Shown here in pieces: positions 1-8,752 of a DNA stretch of 64,000 nt. The stretch's first letter is position 1; every line of letters begins with the position of its first letter. Position numbers and translations under genes: made by a program. Source of the stretch: Nitrosomonas ureae. GTDB lineage: Bacteria > Pseudomonadota > Gammaproteobacteria > Burkholderiales > Nitrosomonadaceae. Under the pieces are notes generated by a model. That model made no database searches. It was not told the DNA's origin and worked only from the letters and a program-made list of their open reading frames with translations. Where the stretch lies: positions 2,170,001-2,234,000 of the forward strand of contig NZ_LT907782.1 in NCBI RefSeq assembly GCF_900206265.1, in the 5' to 3' direction.

Positions 1-482
1 AGGCTGTTAAGAAGTCCAATTTTATACTCTTCCGGATCTTCCATTAGATCTGTAGCAACAAGCCGGAGCGGCCATTCATCTGTGGCCATGATTCCTTTAA
101 CAATAATTGTTGTAGCCAGCAATTCTAAATCTGGAGTTGATAGTCTGCGGATTATTTCTGTGTTCTGTTTTTTGCAATACAATTCGAGAAAAGATTTGGC
201 GTATGGTGCTAATTCTTTTAGTACATTTTTAATCCTTTTTTTATTGATTCCACTAAGTTTTATTGCAGAGTTCGTCAATTCATCATGCTTAGGGCCGGAG
301 GCAATTGATGGATAATTTGAGACTAAATTCTTATTATTTTTAAACTCCGCAACCAATTTTTCTAAGGTCAATAACCTATAACCTCCAATATCTTGTCCCA
401 TCAATGGACGCACTGATGATTGGTATAACTTGAGAAAGCAATTTGTATCGATGATTATGATACGAATAGGGCTTGTTGACAT
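1..482 (-). CDS. PIN-domain-like protein, C-terminus beyond the window
   Basis: The reading frame is open on the minus strand from an ATG at 482 to the window edge, about 160 residues, with no stop. The N-terminus reads IRIIIIDTNCFLKLY, a hydrophobic beta strand ending in D-T-N, typical of the first acidic residue of PIN nucleases. A second acidic patch, ATDEWPLRLVATD, lies near the visible end, where PIN domains carry further metal ligands. The start at 482 is preferred over the in-frame ATG at 488 because AAAGGA lies seven bases upstream of it. PIN proteins are mostly RNases, often toxins, but no antitoxin gene is visible. It lies downstream of a type I restriction operon on the same strand, at the cargo end of an integrated element. 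The family call is by motif only. Confidence 0.6.
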   Translation of the reverse strand, partial: MSTSPIRIIIIDTNCFLKLYQSSVRPLMGQDIGGYRLLTLEKLVAEFKNNKNLVSNYPSIASGPKHDELTNSAIKLSGINKKRIKNVLKELAPYAKSFLELYCKKQNTEIIRRLSTPDLELLATTIIVKGIMATDEWPLRLVATDLMEDPEEYKIGLLNS

Positions 483-699
483 AAACATATCCTTTACTGC
501 GGATAGTAAAAGTGTTGAACGGTTGCAGCAAAGCTAACTTGCCAAATAAGACCGGAAAAATTGAGAGAAGCGCCCTGCAGGAAGATTACAGGGATAGATA
601 GTAATCTTACAGAGGGAAGCATTACAGATTCATGGGGTATGCGGTAATTTGATTGATGTATGCAAATGCCCCCGTGCGGAATGATAACCCCCCTTAGAA

Positions 700-3090
700 T
701 CATGCTGCTTTCTGTTGATACAAATACTTCTGAAACTCTATAAACAACGAGCTGATATTGGCAGTATCTCCCAAAATATCTTTGGCATCTTCCAGCGACT
801 GATATTTGTTTATCAGCAGAGTAGGTAATTTTTCCTGATCAAGTTCTTCCACGCCCGTTTCAACATACTTGCTCAATACAAATTCTATAAACTCTTGTTG
901 CTTGCTATTGAGTAACGCAAAAATAGTGGCTTCTGCTGCTGCAACACGTTCTTCCCTTGTCATGGGTTTTATGTCACTGTTAAACACGTATTCCAATACA
1001 TCAAACAGGTCGCTTTTTTCTGCATCAATGAGTTTTTGCAGTGTTGACAGTTCTTCCTTACCAAATCCGGCATCATTCAATTTTTCCAATAATGCTTTGC
1101 GAGTAGTCGGATTGCTCCAAATGGTGCGTAATTCCTCTTCACTTTTGAATAGATTGGGCAATTCTCCAAACAGGTTATTCAAAAATTCTTCGGCTGAAAT
1201 GGGTTTACCATCGCTACTCCAAAAAGAAGTAGAAATCATGTGTTGTATTTCTCGCTCCTTACCATCCTTCAGTTTAACTTTTACTCTCTTATTGCAAACA
1301 CAAGAAATTTGTTCGCATTTTGGACAGGGCTTCGATGGTTCTTTTTCACATTCACTTGGTCTCTTACCACAAACTTTACAGGGCTTGGGAGGTTCATATT
1401 TGCATTCACATGGATTTTGCCCGCATTTAATGCAAGTTTCTTCTTCTAGTGGTTCTCCATCCCATTCAGGATCGGAAAAGTGGTGATAAGCATCTACAAA
1501 ATCGTAAATAGTAAAAAACTCTTTGCCATCAAACAGCCGTGTGCCTCTGCCCACGATCTGCTTAAACTCTATCATTGAATTAATTGGCCGCATTAAGACA
1601 ATGTTGCGTATGTTTCTGGCATCGACTCCCGTGGATAATTTTTGTGAGGTAGTCAGTATGGTCGGGATGGTTTTTTCGTTGTCTTGGAATTCTCTTAAAA
1701 ACTGTTCGCCTATTTCGCCATCATTGGCAGTCACACGCACACAGTAATTCGGATTATTGCTTTGCTTGTATTGATTGATTAAGTCACGAACTGCCGCAGC
1801 ATGTTCTTGCGTGGCGCAAAAGATGATGGCTTTCTCGTTCTGATTGGCTTCGCCCATGAATATTTTGACACGTTTGGCTTCCCGCTCTTTTATCTCAATG
1901 ATTCTGTTGAAATCATCTTCAGTATAAAGTCTGCCTTCCTCTATTTCGCCTTCAATGATTTGGTCATCGCTGGTGTAGATATAATCATCCAGCGTTGTTT
2001 TAATGCGCTTTACTTTAAAGGGTGTTAGGAAACCATCGTTGATGCCTTCTTTCAGCGAATAGATATAAACCGGCTCACCAAAATATTTATAGGTGTTGAT
2101 ATTCTGTTCTTTCTTCGGTGTTGCGGTTAAACCCAATTGAACAGCCGGGGAAAAGTATTCCAGAATACCTCGCCAATTGCTTTCGTCATTGGCTCCGCCC
2201 CGGTGACACTCATCGATGATGATGAAATCGAAATAATCTTCAGGGTATGCGCCAAAGTACGGGGCTGGTTTGCCGTCCTTATCGGTGCCGCTCATGAAGG
2301 TTTGAAAGATGGTAAAGAAAATGCTGCCATTGGTAGGCACATTGCCATTTCTTCTAATTTCATTCGGCCTTATTCTGACCAATGCATCATCGGGAAATGA
2401 TGAAAAAGCGTTATAGGCTTGGTTAGCCAAAATATTGCGGTCGGCTAAAAACAATATTCTCGGCCTGCGGCTGCCATCACGCTTTAAGTTCCAGCGGGTT
2501 TGAAACAGCTTCCAGGCAATTTGAAACGCAATCGCCGTTTTGCCTGTTCCTGTAGCAAGCGTTAATAAAATGCGTTGCTGATGGTTGGCTATCGCTTCCA
2601 GTGCATTCTTGATGGCAATCTCTTGATAATAGCGCAGTTGCCAAGTGCCGCTTTTATCTTCAAACGGAATGGCAGCAAATTTATCCCTCCACTCATTTTG
2701 CTCAGCAAAGGTTTTGTTCCATAGCTCTTCGGGAGTGAGGTAATCGGCAACTAAACCTTCCGCGCCGGTTTTCATGCAGATGCTGTAAATGGCTCTGCCG
2801 TTGGTGGAATAGGTAGTTTCTAAATTCAGTTTTGCGGCATACTGTTTGGCTTGCGCCACGCCTTCGCCCACTTCCAATTCATCGCTTTTGGCTTCTATGA
2901 CCGCCAGTTTGATGCCTTTATAAACCAGTACATAATCAGCAGTGAGTTTCTTGGCTCTTACACCACCTGTTTGAATCTTGCCTGCTGTAATGGGATATTC
3001 ACGCAGTATTTTGGAACCCTCGACAACACTCCAGCCACATGCTTTTAGCTTGGGATCGATGAGTTCCGCTCTGGTTTCTGCTTCGTTCAT
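700..3090 (-). CDS. hsdR: Type I restriction enzyme, R (helicase-nuclease) subunit
   Basis: Motor and nuclease subunit of a type I restriction-modification complex (796 aa); it translocates DNA after the complex meets an unmodified site and then cuts it. The N-terminal nuclease shows D52 and E66-A-K68 (PD-(D/E)xK fold). A DEAD-type helicase follows, with Walker A LATGTGKT near residue 180, DECH near 293, and a motif VI region with QIVGRGTRLF. The C-terminal part resembles EcoEI-type R subunits. Odd feature: residues about 552-597 hold three consecutive Cys-rich modules (CxxC followed by CxC or a single C, separated by KPC), an insertion of zinc-ribbon appearance just after the helicase core. 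The ATG overlaps the hsdS stop by four bases, so translation is probably coupled. Last gene of hsdM-hsdS-hsdR. Confidence 0.93.
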   Translation of the reverse strand: MNEAETRAELIDPKLKACGWSVVEGSKILREYPITAGKIQTGGVRAKKLTADYVLVYKGIKLAVIEAKSDELEVGEGVAQAKQYAAKLNLETTYSTNGRAIYSICMKTGAEGLVADYLTPEELWNKTFAEQNEWRDKFAAIPFEDKSGTWQLRYYQEIAIKNALEAIANHQQRILLTLATGTGKTAIAFQIAWKLFQTRWNLKRDGSRRPRILFLADRNILANQAYNAFSSFPDDALVRIRPNEIRRNGNVPTNGSIFFTIFQTFMSGTDKDGKPAPYFGAYPEDYFDFIIIDECHRGGANDESNWRGILEYFSPAVQLGLTATPKKEQNINTYKYFGEPVYIYSLKEGINDGFLTPFKVKRIKTTLDDYIYTSDDQIIEGEIEEGRLYTEDDFNRIIEIKEREAKRVKIFMGEANQNEKAIIFCATQEHAAAVRDLINQYKQSNNPNYCVRVTANDGEIGEQFLREFQDNEKTIPTILTTSQKLSTGVDARNIRNIVLMRPINSMIEFKQIVGRGTRLFDGKEFFTIYDFVDAYHHFSDPEWDGEPLEEETCIKCGQNPCECKYEPPKPCKVCGKRPSECEKEPSKPCPKCEQISCVCNKRVKVKLKDGKEREIQHMISTSFWSSDGKPISAEEFLNNLFGELPNLFKSEEELRTIWSNPTTRKALLEKLNDAGFGKEELSTLQKLIDAEKSDLFDVLEYVFNSDIKPMTREERVAAAEATIFALLNSKQQEFIEFVLSKYVETGVEELDQEKLPTLLINKYQSLEDAKDILGDTANISSLFIEFQKYLYQQKAA

Positions 3091-4271
3091 GCGGCTATAT
3101 CTTTATCTGTTTTTAGTTCACCGCCAAATGCTTTTTGCAGAATGGATTTCTTCAGTTCCTCCAAATCATTTATTTTTTGTTGATAAATGGTTTCTAGTTT
3201 TTTGGTTTCGGATGAAAGGATATCGAGTTTTTCTATAATGTTTTGCTGTTCTACTTTTGATGGAAAAGCAAAATCAAAAGTTAAGACCTGATTCATATTA
3301 GCTCTTGGCATTCTTGCGCCTGTCCAAGTAGCATCAATATTTTTTACAGTATTCCTTGTAATGAGCCAATAAAATAAAAATTCTCTTAAAATCTTATCGC
3401 TGACTTTTATTGGAAATATTTCAGTAGAGCAATGCCCTTCAAAATTTGGAATTAGTACTTTGTTTAAATAAGGTCTCAAACGACCATACAAAACGTGTTT
3501 GTTGGAAAAATAAAAAGTAGAGCTTTTGACTGCTTGTGGTTCCAGGTTACCAAGAAACCTGCCCGAGTTCGATTCAATATGTTCTAACCCAACATACGGC
3601 AACCCATTATGTACTTTTTGTGATTTATCATATTCAATAACCTCTCTTAATTTCTCCTCTTTCCAACCCACCCCTTTATTTTCAAAGATAGATTGCAAAT
3701 AACTCTCAAAAAGCTCTTGGGTGTTTTTGAGGTTCTGTTCGGCATTGGCTTTTGCCTTGGCTATGGCGGAAAAGGCTTCATCTAAGATGGCTACGATGCG
3801 TTGTTGCTCGGGAAGAGGCGGAAGATTGAGCTGCACGCTTTGAAGTTTTTGGATTGTCAGTGTGTCAACTGTTGCGCCATTTCCTCTATCAAGCTGATCA
3901 ATAAACAGAGGTGATTTAAGCCAAATATTAATGAATTCACTGCTCACATTAGAAGCTCTTTTCAGCCAAAGAACGCTGGCATCCTTGAAGTAAAACTTGT
4001 CATACTCCCTCACCACATGTGAGTTACCAATTGTTCCTATCGCAGTAATTACGATATCTCCAGCATTCGGAACCCCATATTTCTCTGCAAGCTCTGCGTA
4101 ATGATCTTCAGTAATAAACAATTCGTTATCTACAAAACCGTCAGTAGCTAACCGTGTTATCTCACGGCCTCGATAAAAAGGAATTCCTTCATTTGTCCAT
4201 TGTGATTTTAGTACCCGCTTACTTGAGCCAACTTTAAATAAGTCACCAAGAAATACCTTCCGCCAAGTCAT
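3087..4271 (-). CDS. hsdS: Type I restriction enzyme, S (specificity) subunit
   Basis: Target-recognition subunit, 394 aa, two tandem variable recognition domains separated by conserved helical regions. The first conserved region follows the motif LPPLPEQQRIVAILDEAF (about residues 147-164) and continues as a long helix rich in A, K and E; the second is at the C-terminus (VEQQNIIEKLDILSSETKKL). Each half would read one part of a bipartite DNA target; the target itself cannot be predicted from the sequence. The gene overlaps hsdM upstream and hsdR downstream by four bases (ATGA), which fixes the start and shows one tightly coupled operon. Length is normal for the family. Confidence 0.93.
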   Translation of the reverse strand: MTWRKVFLGDLFKVGSSKRVLKSQWTNEGIPFYRGREITRLATDGFVDNELFITEDHYAELAEKYGVPNAGDIVITAIGTIGNSHVVREYDKFYFKDASVLWLKRASNVSSEFINIWLKSPLFIDQLDRGNGATVDTLTIQKLQSVQLNLPPLPEQQRIVAILDEAFSAIAKAKANAEQNLKNTQELFESYLQSIFENKGVGWKEEKLREVIEYDKSQKVHNGLPYVGLEHIESNSGRFLGNLEPQAVKSSTFYFSNKHVLYGRLRPYLNKVLIPNFEGHCSTEIFPIKVSDKILREFLFYWLITRNTVKNIDATWTGARMPRANMNQVLTFDFAFPSKVEQQNIIEKLDILSSETKKLETIYQQKINDLEELKKSILQKAFGGELKTDKDIAA

Positions 4272-5722
4272 AGCAACGCCCGAATTTTTTGCAAGACAGT
4301 GGCACTTTCTACATCAAGAGCGGCAATCTCATCCACAATATCATGAGGTTGGCGCAAAGCAGTTTCAATCTTTTTGTTGGGATTTTTTGCACTCAGATCA
4401 AAGGTGGTCTGATCAATATCTTTTACATTGACTGCCCATGAGTTTTCACTATTGGCAAAGGTTTTTTGCAGTGCTACAAACTCCGCCAAATCTTTTTCGT
4501 TCAGTGAATTGGTTTTGCCCAGATTTCTATCCAGGTTCAACTGGTAAAACCAAACTTTCTGGGTAGGTGCTCCTTTTTCAAAAAATAACACTACTGTTTT
4601 TACGCCTGCACCGGTAAACGTTCCACCCGGTAAATCCAATACCGTATGCAGGTTGCAGTTTTCCAATAAGAGTTTACGCAAACTGATACTGGCATTATCG
4701 GTATTGCTCAGAAAAGTATTTTTAATGATCACACCGGCCTTGCCGCCTGCTTTCAGTATTTTGATGAAATGCTGTAAAAATAATGAAGCGGTCTCGCCTG
4801 TCTTGATCGGGAAGTTTTGCTGTACTTCAGCTCGCTCCTTTCCACCAAAAGGCGGATTGGCCAGCACTACATCGTAACGGTCTTTTTCTTGTATATCAGC
4901 AAGATTTTCAGCAAGGGTGTTGGTATGCACAATATTGGGAGCTTCCACACCGTGCAGAATCATATTCATGATGCCAATAATATACGCCAGCGATTTCTTT
5001 TCTTTGCCGTAAAAGGTTTTCTTCTGAAGTATTTCGGTTTCGCTGGAACTGAGGGTTTTGCTGTTCCTGAGGTAGTCAAATGCTTCACACAAGAAGCCTG
5101 CACTGCCTGCCGCGCCATCATAAATTTTATCGCCGATTTTAGGCGCAACCACTTTCACGATGGTTTTAATCAAGGGGCGTGGTGTGTAGTATTCGCCGCC
5201 GTTGCGCCCGGCGTTGCCCATGTTCTTGATCTTATCCTCATAGAGGTGGCTCATTTCGTGCTTTTCAGCATGGGTTCTAAATCGCAGTTCATCAATACGG
5301 TTAATGACCTCTCGCAAGTTGTAGCCACTTTGTATGCGGTTTTTCAGTTCAGTAAAAATCTCCCCTATTTTGTATTCAATGGTGTTGGCATGTTCCGCAT
5401 CCGTTCTAAACTTTCTGAGATAGGGGAAAAGTTTATGATCCACAAAATCTTTGAGGTCATCGCCCGTTAATGCTTTGTGATGATCCAGCTTGCCTTCTGT
5501 ATTTTTAGGCGCAGCCCATGTATTCCATTGGTATTCAGGAGAGATAATGCTGGTGTAGGTCTTGCCAGTGAGTTCTGCTGCTGTGGCTTTGTCTTTTTCT
5601 AAATCATCCAGATATTTCAAGAACAATACCCATGAGGTTTGTTCTACATAATCGAGTTCACTGCTACACCCTGCATCTTTGTGGAGTATGTCGTCTATAT
5701 TTTTAAAAGTCTGTTCAAACAC
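4268..5722 (-). CDS. hsdM: Type I restriction enzyme, M (adenine methyltransferase) subunit
   Basis: N6-adenine DNA methyltransferase subunit, 484 aa, first gene of the hsdM-hsdS-hsdR operon. An N-terminal helical HsdM domain (LDYVEQTSWVLFLKYLDDLE) is followed by the N6-Mtase domain. The SAM-binding motif I is DGAAGSAGFL near residue 201 and the catalytic motif IV is NPPFGG near residue 289. The TPRPLIKTIV sequence before motif I is typical of the family. The frame is intact with no internal stop. It lies directly downstream of satellite genes on the same strand, separated by about 155 bases, and so looks like cargo of that element. With HsdS it would protect host DNA; with HsdR it would restrict incoming DNA. 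Confidence 0.94.
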   Translation of the reverse strand: MFEQTFKNIDDILHKDAGCSSELDYVEQTSWVLFLKYLDDLEKDKATAAELTGKTYTSIISPEYQWNTWAAPKNTEGKLDHHKALTGDDLKDFVDHKLFPYLRKFRTDAEHANTIEYKIGEIFTELKNRIQSGYNLREVINRIDELRFRTHAEKHEMSHLYEDKIKNMGNAGRNGGEYYTPRPLIKTIVKVVAPKIGDKIYDGAAGSAGFLCEAFDYLRNSKTLSSSETEILQKKTFYGKEKKSLAYIIGIMNMILHGVEAPNIVHTNTLAENLADIQEKDRYDVVLANPPFGGKERAEVQQNFPIKTGETASLFLQHFIKILKAGGKAGVIIKNTFLSNTDNASISLRKLLLENCNLHTVLDLPGGTFTGAGVKTVVLFFEKGAPTQKVWFYQLNLDRNLGKTNSLNEKDLAEFVALQKTFANSENSWAVNVKDIDQTTFDLSAKNPNKKIETALRQPHDIVDEIAALDVESATVLQKIRALL

Positions 5723-5877
5723 TCATATCCCTTCGTCTTATTGTTATTCTTCGTGATTTTATAGACAATCTATCAGTAAATCACCATTGTGAGCCGTACG
5801 CCATGTTTCTAGGCATTCTGGCTTGATCATTTAATGTATATTTTGGAAGTTGAGAATGTTGATTTATTGCATTTGAA

Positions 5878-6240
5878 TTAGTAAAAACCCAGCGCCCTAC
5901 CCAATGCAATGTGAGCATTGATCGCAATACCATATTTAGATTTTTCAACGGCCTTATCCCTAATTTCTTCAAGAATTTCTAAATGTCGTTCTAAAGTTAT
6001 TTGTGTCCTCTCTACTATCGGTCTTCGTAGTTCCTCTATTCTTGCTATAACCTTGCTATTCTTGTATAGCCTCGATGCGGCTTCATTAATTGTTTTACTA
6101 CATCCGCCCCGATATCCAGCTCTTCTATAGGCATCCGATAAATTAAGACCCCACACTATTCCAAGAGCGAACGCTTCTTGTTTTTGGGTTAATTGTAATT
6201 TATTGCTAGACTCCCAGTGACCGCGTTTATGTTTGTTCAT
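5878..6240 (-). CDS. Small terminase subunit-like protein (phage or satellite)
   Basis: A 120-aa protein resembling the Terminase_2 family of small packaging subunits. The N-terminal part LTQKQEAFALGIVWGLNLSDAYRRAGYRG matches, in pattern, the family's DNA-binding helix-turn-helix (lTxkQexFa...gxnxtdAYrxAGY). The middle part (NEAASRLYKNSKVIARIEELR) matches the follow-on helices. The C-terminus is short and ends at an FY-stop. No large terminase, portal or capsid gene is visible, so the protein may act as a stand-alone packaging redirector as in phage satellites; that is inference. There is no clear ribosome-binding site before the ATG. It lies between the replication genes and the restriction cargo. 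Confidence 0.68.
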   Translation of the reverse strand: MNKHKRGHWESSNKLQLTQKQEAFALGIVWGLNLSDAYRRAGYRGGCSKTINEAASRLYKNSKVIARIEELRRPIVERTQITLERHLEILEEIRDKAVEKSKYGIAINAHIALGRALGFY

Positions 6241-6268
6241 TGTAAATTTTGGGGAGGGGTATAAATCA

Positions 6269-6430
6269 TGTGATTATTGTAATTAATGTAATTGTTGTGA
6301 TTATTGAGAGTATTGAAATTTTTAAGGAATGATGCGGGTTTTGCTCCAATGGTATTGTCATTAAAAGTATATTACCCTCACAAAAAATCCAATTTTTCTT
6401 TGGCGATCTCAATACTTTCAATAATCACAA
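6269..6430. repeat. AT-rich direct and inverted repeats between satellite genes
   Basis: The 220-base gap between the terminase-like gene and the ATPase gene is AT-rich. TGTGATTATTG occurs twice directly (6269-6279 and 6296-6306). A 22-base segment at 6295-6316 recurs in inverted orientation at 6409-6430 with one mismatch, and a further partial copy (TAATACTTTCAAAAA) follows at about 6437. The arms are about 90 bases apart, too far for a simple terminator. The setting next to a primase and an ATPase suggests a replication origin or a packaging site, but this is inferred from position only. Confidence 0.5.
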
Positions 6431-6460
6431 AACTTCTAATACTTTCAAAAAACACATATT

Positions 6461-7546
6461 TCACACCCCCCACATTTCCATATTTTGAGTTGGCTGCTGA
6501 TTAAGTATATATTCTTTGCGGTTTTTATCACCAGTTCGAATAACATGCCAAAACTGATTTTTAATAAAAGATTCCCCTGTGTGATCCTTTAACGCTTTAA
6601 TAACTTTTCTTTTTGGAATACCCATCGCAACAGCTTCACTCACAATTTCTGTCCACGTATTTATGCCTAGACCCAGAATTTCTTTGATAGCTTCAATCGC
6701 TTCACTATTGGCTGCCAACAAATCTTTTGCGGCTTGTTCTTCTTCAGTTCTCTTACAATCCTCATCTGTTAACCTTCTTACTGAATCTAGTAAATTCGCG
6801 TAAGTAGTTCGAGCAGGATTGGCGCAATACTGATAAATTAATTTCAATTCCACATTTCCCCGCGCTTTGAAATTCTCAAATTGAACGGTTTTCATTGATG
6901 TAAGCGCATCAAAGGCAACTTCATCTAATGTATACGCGCAATCAGCATCATCAACAAGATCAGCCGTACCCGCGTAAATCACTTTTTTTTCTTCATCTCG
7001 TTTCTTATTAACATGTGCCAAAAGAATAACAGTTCCATTTTTGCTTACGAACTGGCGAAGAGTTTCAAAAAATTCACTACTCAGCGTTTTGTTCATCAAG
7101 TCTGTAAATTTTTTCGCTGTATCGAGCACGACAACAACTCCATGACAAATATTCTTAATTGTCATGTCTTTCAATATTTCCTGAAGCATGGTCGCCTTAA
7201 AACCTTTGTGCCCAGGTGCTAGCATCATAAATCCTGCCTCATTAGCTATTCTGGTTTTCTCAATTAACCCCTTATAATGATCATCTGCATTTATGTAATA
7301 AACTTTCTTTCCATCAATTGCTCCAGATTTTGTTGAATTAATTAGTAAATGCAAAATCAGTAGTGTTTTTCCAGCATTAGGCTTTGCATAAATAACTGTC
7401 ATTTGTCCAAGCAGGGCAATCCCATTCAAAATAAACTGATCTTTCTGCATTTGGGCTTCCATTTTATCGACCTCATCGTTCAGAATAAATTGATCAAAAC
7501 AAACTTTGCAATCATTTGGGTCAATTCCGTCCTCAAAACTAACCAT
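6461..7546 (-). CDS. RecA/RepA-like AAA ATPase, satellite replication
   Basis: A 361-aa P-loop ATPase. Walker A is YAKPNAGKTLL near residues 53-63, preceded by a hydrophobic strand (GQMTVIYA). A Walker B-like strand, GVVVVLDTAKKF, lies near residue 140, and VILLAHVNKK follows with the sensor position typical of RepA/DnaB-like RecA folds. The C-terminal third looks like a winged-helix segment (AIKEILGLGINTWTEIVSEA, then KALKDHTGE). The gene start overlaps the end of the Toprim primase gene by eight bases, so the two are coupled. In phages, plasmids and satellites such ATPases act as the helicase or loader partner of the primase. The exact role here is inferred from this pairing. Confidence 0.75.
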   Translation of the reverse strand: MVSFEDGIDPNDCKVCFDQFILNDEVDKMEAQMQKDQFILNGIALLGQMTVIYAKPNAGKTLLILHLLINSTKSGAIDGKKVYYINADDHYKGLIEKTRIANEAGFMMLAPGHKGFKATMLQEILKDMTIKNICHGVVVVLDTAKKFTDLMNKTLSSEFFETLRQFVSKNGTVILLAHVNKKRDEEKKVIYAGTADLVDDADCAYTLDEVAFDALTSMKTVQFENFKARGNVELKLIYQYCANPARTTYANLLDSVRRLTDEDCKRTEEEQAAKDLLAANSEAIEAIKEILGLGINTWTEIVSEAVAMGIPKRKVIKALKDHTGESFIKNQFWHVIRTGDKNRKEYILNQQPTQNMEMWGV

Positions 7547-8391
7547 TATGATTATTCCCTATAAGATAATCATTCCAGTCCATGCCCGTGACTGGTGGTA
7601 TTGAAGCCTTGGCACCAATAGCGAGTGCAGCTTTTTTTGCTTTGATCTGGCCAATACCAGATAAGTCATTATCACCAGCAATGATGATTTCATTTGATGG
7701 AAACATGGCTCTGATAACTTTTGCAACTGACAACAAATTACCAGCGTCAAAAGCTACAATAACGCATTGACCAGTTTCTTCATGAAGGCTGGCACCAGTT
7801 GCAAAACCTTCCGCTATTAATATTCTTGGTGTAGGTTGCCCGATGGGGAAAAAGCAGTTTTTCTTTTTTCCACCTGATAAGAAACGTTTATTACCTTCCG
7901 GATCGATGAATTGCAGATTAACAATTTTTTTGCTTTCATCTCTCATCGGAAGGATAAGGACATCACCAAAAAGCCGCGCTCCATGTGGTTGAATGCTTTT
8001 TGTGACTAAGTAATGGTGATTTGATTGCTGATTAATAAGTTTAGATTTTCGCCATAGATAGACAGCTTTGCTTGCAGTGGCTTCGTGTTTTTTTTTGTTG
8101 CTCTTCGGCTCTCTCCCATTTAGCTTTTTCTATCTCAGCCTGAATGTACCGTGATATACGTGAATTGGAACGTCCGTTAAATTTCCAGGTTCTCGAAAAT
8201 CCAGTCTTATAATCCATAAACCAACCAGCGGGATATCCATTAAGATGGAGAATATAAGCCCCATTCTTGGAGCTACGTTTGTGTCCTTCGATATGGAATC
8301 TGTGCAGCTTTCCATCCGCAATGATCTCACCAGAATAATGAAATCCAGCAGCATGCAGTGCTTGGCGAAATTGTTGCTCTATTGAGTACAT
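7539..8391 (-). pseudogene. Toprim primase split by a frameshift at an A9 run
   Basis: Two frames together make one primase-like protein. The first begins at ATG 8391 (GGGGA eight bases upstream, immediately after the preceding gene's stop) and encodes an N-terminal domain (FRQALHAAGFHYSGEIIADGK, then GYPAGWFMDYKTG). The second carries the Toprim domain, with ILIAEGFATGASLHE and EIIIAGDNDLSG, the acidic metal-binding motifs. The frames meet at nine A on the coding strand (T9 at 8088-8096). Removing one A joins them without any stop: the read-through continues HEATASKAVYLW into the Toprim part. So this is a one-base insertion, a slippage site, or a sequencing error in a homopolymer. A programmed transcriptional slip could restore the full protein. 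Confidence 0.72.
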
Positions 8392-8392
8392 A

Positions 8393-8623
8393 CTACATTT
8401 CCCCGCCATAAGTGCGACTGACAAGAAAGGCATCCAGTGCGCTTTTTCGATACTTAACTAATCGCCCAACTTTTATAAAAGATATGTTGTAACGCCCGAC
8501 ACAACGCCAAACACTAAGTGTGTTTTCAGTTACGCCAATATATGCGGCTGCTTCAGGTGGGGTTAATAGTGGATCGGTAGAGTGATTCTTAAGAATTGTT
8601 GAAATTGCTGATTGAGATTGCAT
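8393..8623 (-). CDS. AlpA/excisionase-like helix-turn-helix protein
   Basis: A 76-aa DNA-binding protein with the MerR-like HTH of AlpA and excisionase proteins: LLTPPEAAAYIGVTENTLSVWR, then a wing ending in FIKVGRLVKYRKSALDAFL. Such proteins act in satellites and prophages as regulators of the integrase and as recombination directionality factors. The start is supported by AAGGAAG eight bases before the ATG. The stop is immediately followed by the primase start, so the two genes are probably cotranscribed. Confidence 0.8.
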   Translation of the reverse strand: MQSQSAISTILKNHSTDPLLTPPEAAAYIGVTENTLSVWRCVGRYNISFIKVGRLVKYRKSALDAFLVSRTYGGEM

Positions 8624-8752
8624 AATAAACTTCCTTCATGTTTGATTAATGCTGAAGAAATCTCAGCACACTTAGGAAGTTTAGGTTATGGTTTTAATGC
8701 ATTGTCCTAATTCGGTTTTTAGTAATCTGAATTCGGATAATTGATGTTGATT

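Noticed and set aside
494..703. A 69-codon minus-strand frame after hsdR
   Set aside because: No family similarity and no ribosome-binding site; it merely overlaps the hsdR end by a few bases.
4817..5470. A 217-codon plus-strand frame inside the first hsdM
   Set aside because: Antisense to conserved HsdM motifs and without family similarity.
6241..6460. Possible CRISPR array
   Set aside because: The repeats are short, few and partly inverted, with no regular spacer length. No CRISPR array or cas gene is seen in the window.
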